From DASZRZ01 sp963732925 (GTDB lineage Bacteria; Acidobacteriota; Terriglobia; Terriglobales; Acidobacteriaceae), in the NCBI GenBank assembly GCA_963732925.1, contig CAVTBJ010000011.1, forward strand, positions 1 to 64,000: a stretch of 64,000 nt of DNA, given 5' to 3'. Numbering within the stretch: the stretch's first letter is position 1; each line of letters begins with the position of its first letter. Position numbers and translations under genes: made by a program. Of this stretch, positions 61,166-64,000 are shown one piece after another. A model generated the notes under the pieces. It searched no databases. It was not told the DNA's origin and was given only the letters and a program-made list of their open reading frames with translations.

Positions 61166-61438
61166 TCAAACTTCCAATTCACTGGGCCCAGTTGCCTGCC
61201 GGGCGACAAAGTCAGCAGTGGCGTTGAGAGATTCGAAGTTCGCCATATCGAGATCGTCCGGTCCTACCTCGATGGCAAAGGTCTTCTCGATGAATGTCAT
61301 GAGCTGAATCGCGAACAGGGAGTTCACGATCCCCGATTCAAATAGGTTGTCGTCATCTTTCAAATCCACACCCTGAATCGAGGCCAACAGGAATGCTCGA
61401 ATGGTTTCTTTGACTTTGGTTGGATTTTCCGCGCTCAT
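61166..61438 (-). CDS. Free acyl carrier protein (FkbJ/ZmaD/ZmaH type)
   Basis: A 90-residue carrier protein. The attachment Ser is in LFESGIVNSLFAIQLMTFIEK, where the typical DSL is NSL; this NSLF form is, from memory, common in the extender-unit ACPs of the FkbJ group. An acidic helix (VGPDDLDMANFESLN) follows. It probably carries the seryl or glyceryl group during conversion to aminomalonyl or hydroxymalonyl. It lies 72 bases after the dehydrogenase gene upstream on the same strand. Confidence 0.88.
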   Translation of the reverse strand: MSAENPTKVKETIRAFLLASIQGVDLKDDDNLFESGIVNSLFAIQLMTFIEKTFAIEVGPDDLDMANFESLNATADFVARQATGPSELEV

Positions 61439-61510
61439 AAGGAGTTCCCCTTTTTCTGTTTTCGTTGAATTCGTGGAGAGACCTGGGGGAGGGGACTCGC
61501 CTACATGAGT

Positions 61511-62392
61511 TCACACATGCTCATTTAAATCCGTGCCGGGGTAATCGTAGAATCCTTTTCCGGCCTTTCTTCCCAAATACCCGGCATGAACCAGCTTCCT
61601 CAGCAATGGGCAACAGCGGTATTTGGGGTCCTGAAAGCTTTCGTAAAGAACATCCAGGGACCGCATCACCGTATCCAGGCCGATCAGGTCTGCCGTTTCC
61701 AGCGGCCCCATCTTATGTCCAAAGCATTGCTTGAAGATCCGGTCGATGTTCCCGGCCGTGGATACATTGTCCTGCAACACAAAGGCTGCTTCATTCATGA
61801 AAAGGTGGGAAATCCGATTCGACACAAAGCCGGGCATGTCTTCCACCACGACGGCTTCTTTGTTAAGCCGGGCAAGCAAGCCGGTGAGCGTCTCCAGGGC
61901 AGCATCCGAAGTATGCAATCCGCGGATCACCTCGACCGTTTGCTTCAAGGGAACGGGATTCATGAAGTGGACGCCTACGACGTTCGCCGGGCGCTTGGTC
62001 ACGCTCGCGATCTGCGTGATGGAAATGCAGGACGTGTTCGCTCCGAAACAGATCTCCGGGGGCATGATCTGTTCCAAAGCCTGATAAAGAGCCTTCTTGA
62101 CTTCCCAATCTTCCGTGACATTTTCGACGATGAAGTCACAGTCCGCGACCTGATCTAAATTGGTCGTCGCGACTATGCGTTCCAGGGCCGTAACTGGAGT
62201 GATCCGTGGTAAGGTCTTGGATAACATAGGTAGAACTCGCACATTGTGCAAGATCTCTGCTTGGGCGCGCTCCAGGATTTCTGTCGAGATGTCCAGGAGT
62301 GTTATGGGAATTCCATGGAGAATGAAATCGGTCGCCACTCCAACCCCGATATTCCCTGCTCCCAAAATGCCGATTGAGTTGACTTTCATCAT
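61511..62392 (-). CDS. 3-hydroxyacyl-CoA dehydrogenase-like enzyme (FkbK/ZmaG type)
   Basis: A 293-residue NAD-dependent dehydrogenase. The nucleotide site is GILGAGNIGVGVATDFILHG, the catalytic His is in VVGVHFMNPVPLKQTVEVI, and the conserved ENVTEDWEVKKALYQALEQ and NTSCISIT stretches are present. In hydroxymalonyl- and aminomalonyl-ACP pathways this enzyme oxidises the primary alcohol of the ACP-bound glyceryl or seryl unit to the aldehyde. One copy is present, so it may serve both routes, as proposed for ZmaG. It starts 51 bases after the FkbH-like gene. Confidence 0.9.
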   Translation of the reverse strand: MMKVNSIGILGAGNIGVGVATDFILHGIPITLLDISTEILERAQAEILHNVRVLPMLSKTLPRITPVTALERIVATTNLDQVADCDFIVENVTEDWEVKKALYQALEQIMPPEICFGANTSCISITQIASVTKRPANVVGVHFMNPVPLKQTVEVIRGLHTSDAALETLTGLLARLNKEAVVVEDMPGFVSNRISHLFMNEAAFVLQDNVSTAGNIDRIFKQCFGHKMGPLETADLIGLDTVMRSLDVLYESFQDPKYRCCPLLRKLVHAGYLGRKAGKGFYDYPGTDLNEHV

Positions 62393-62443
62393 CTGGAGTT
62401 CTTCGCTGTTTTATAGCGCCTCTGCTGGCCTCGCAGAGCAGCA

Positions 62444-64000
62444 TCATCGGCATTTGTGCCGGCCGGTCGAGCTCCTTCTGAACCCAGCCTCAATTTCGCC
62501 AGCAAGTAGCGAGATGGTTGGGCACTCAAAAAGACTGACAATCGACAGACTCTGCTTCAATTCCTTCTTAATCGCGGCAACTACCTGGACCGCCTTCAGG
62601 GAGGTGCCCCCCGCTTCAAAAAAGTTGTCGTGCATTCCGACCTGTTGCCTGCCCAGCACTCTTCTCCATATTTGCAGCAGAATCGCTTCCTCAGTGTTTG
62701 CGTGAGCAAGCGGCCGCGCAGGGGCCCGGAGAGTGCCCGTTCCGCTGTGGTGCTCTTCAATTGCCCTTGTGATCTTTTCCACGTTAAAAAGGGTCTCCCC
62801 AATGCGTTGCGCGATTGAAGCGTCCAGACTCCACAACTGGGCGCTTGAACTGGAAATGCATTCCGTCTTGGGCAACGGCGCCTCACGTGTCACGGTTGCG
62901 ATTTCGTCCGGGCTGTACTGCAGAGCCGCCAGATATTCTGCGGGAAAAGTCCACAACGTATTTTCCTGGTTCCCATACTGTGCACCGACCTTCTGCAAGA
63001 ATTCCCACGCAGGCAGGTTTCTCTTCGTTGGCACGTATGGAATTTCCACAAGCTCCTTTCCTTCCTGCAACGCTCGTGTGCCGATCTGGCGCAAAAGTTC
63101 GTGTTCCACTCCTCTTCCCAGCACCCGGCAACTCAACAGCAATGTGTCCAGCGTGAACCGGTCGCCACGTGGCTCTAAAATAGCCACGCCGGCAAGGCCG
63201 TAGTCACCAAAGCGGTCGCTTACGCGGACTGTCAGGCACTTAGCATCCCGTTTTTCCAAGAAGCCGAGAATTTCGCCTTCCGAACGACGCAGGGAAGTGC
63301 AGTTGAATTGATTGGTTCGCTGAGTCAACTGCGACACGCGGCCCAGCTGATGCGGCTTCATCACGTCGACTGTCACGTGAAGATCAAGGCTCTGGATGAA
63401 ATCCTTGAGCGAAAGCGTAGTTTTGCGGAATCTTTCCCGCTCGGCATTCTGCTGGTACATCCGGGTACGCTGCTGGTCTTCCGACGTCAGGCCAGCAGAA
63501 TCGAAGGCCCACACATGCTCTAGAAAGGACGGAATCAACGCCGGATCCTCCGGCAGTTGCAGGGTCAGGACCTCGGGGCAGTTGAGCGCGCACATCGGCG
63601 CACTCAACCGGGTTATCGTCCAGGAAGATGAAACTGTCCAGTCCCAGGTTAAGCTCGCGTGCCAGCGAACGGATGTTTTCCGACTTGCTGCTCCAATTGA
63701 TCCGGCTGCTGAGGATGTGCTCGCGTTTCAGTACCATGTCCGGCCGCTGCTGAAACACATCCATGACATCGTCTTCACTATTCTTGCTGCACAAACACAA
63801 CAGAAGGCCCTCGTTTTTCCGATCCAACAGGAACTGCTGCAAGAAACGATATGGCCGGGTAAGCTCGACTCCCAAGGGCCCGTCTTCTCCGCATACCCCT
63901 TTCCAGAGCGTATTGTCGCAATCGAGCACAGCCACTTTGAACGGCTGGCGTTTCTGTCTGTGCAAGGCTCGGAATACTGCCGTCGCAATCGCCGCATAAC
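62444..64000 (-). CDS. FkbH-like glyceryltransferase/phosphatase fused to a carrier domain (partial, frameshifted)
   Basis: The reading frame runs off the right edge of the window, so the N-terminus is missing. The HAD-type domain has VAVLDCDNTLWKGVCGEDG, LCSKNSEDDVMDVF and FIFLDDNPVECADVRA. One extra base near 63584 shifts the frame; in the corrected frame it continues NCPEVLTLQLPEDPALIP. The following domain (TNQFNCTSLRR, FGDYGLAGVAI) is the usual acetyltransferase-like C-terminal half of FkbH. The last 80 residues are a PCP-type carrier domain (NFFEAGGTSLKAVQVVAAI). FkbH enzymes transfer a glyceryl unit from 1,3-bisphosphoglycerate to an ACP. A fused carrier makes this a self-loading version. 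Confidence 0.88.

Overview
The window looks like a soil Acidobacteriota chromosome (Terriglobia, Koribacter-like). This is an inference from high G+C, PEP-CTERM sorting proteins with an XrtA-type polysaccharide deacetylase, secreted proteins of acidobacterial type, and housekeeping blocks (rpsO-pnp, mreBCD-mrdA-rodA-rng, sucA, cinA, yacG-pgpA). No rRNA or tRNA gene was seen. At least eight apparent one-base frameshifts fall in genes that should be intact (mreB twice, mreC, sucA, cstA twice, a nucleotide-sugar dehydrogenase, a multiheme cytochrome, fkbH). The sequence therefore probably contains indel errors, and I annotate those genes as continuous CDSs.

Layout. 0-2.3 kb: relics of an Rhs protein and a zinc-ribbon membrane protein, a secreted hypothetical gene and hairpin repeats. 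2.4-5 kb: molybdate permease and ATPase (modB, modC, without modA) and a VOC protein. 5.2-13 kb (minus strand): a nine-heme cytochrome c with a short paralogue of its N-terminus, cinA, a TIG/beta-propeller protein, pgpA, yacG and a zinc-ribbon/Sel1 protein. 13.2-16.2 kb: rpsO and pnp. 16.6-19 kb: a broken PEP-CTERM gene and an aldehyde dehydrogenase. 19-31.6 kb: a FecR-like protein, then the rod-shape/cell-wall block mreBCD, mrdA and rodA, with a PEP-CTERM gene inserted in it, then a probable structured RNA and an RNase E/G with a very large insertion in its S1 domain. 31.6-41.5 kb: BON and SYLF envelope proteins, an SDR, sucA, cstA with its small partner, ruvC and small hypotheticals.

41.6-52.4 kb is a surface-polysaccharide and regulation region: a GT39 transferase, a UDP-sugar epimerase and dehydrogenase pair, an NtrC-type response regulator with a soluble histidine kinase, a PilZ protein, a second sigma-54 activator, an XrtA-associated deacetylase and a PEP-CTERM protein.

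52.5-64 kb is the most interesting part: a biosynthetic cluster. On the plus strand a single-module polyketide synthase (KS-AT-KR-carrier-TE) follows a textbook sigma-54 promoter (52622-52637) with an upstream palindrome and a leader hairpin. Converging on it is a minus-strand operon that enters from beyond the right edge: FkbH-like glyceryl transferase fused to a carrier domain, 3-hydroxyacyl-CoA dehydrogenase, free ACP, acyl-CoA dehydrogenase, and a stand-alone adenylation domain whose specificity code reads DVWHFSLVDK, a serine code. This matches the zwittermicin-type enzymes that make aminomalonyl-ACP (from serine) and hydroxymalonyl-ACP (from a glyceryl unit). The locus therefore probably makes unusual ACP-linked extender units for a polyketide or hybrid peptide under sigma-54 control. 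The product cannot be predicted from this window.
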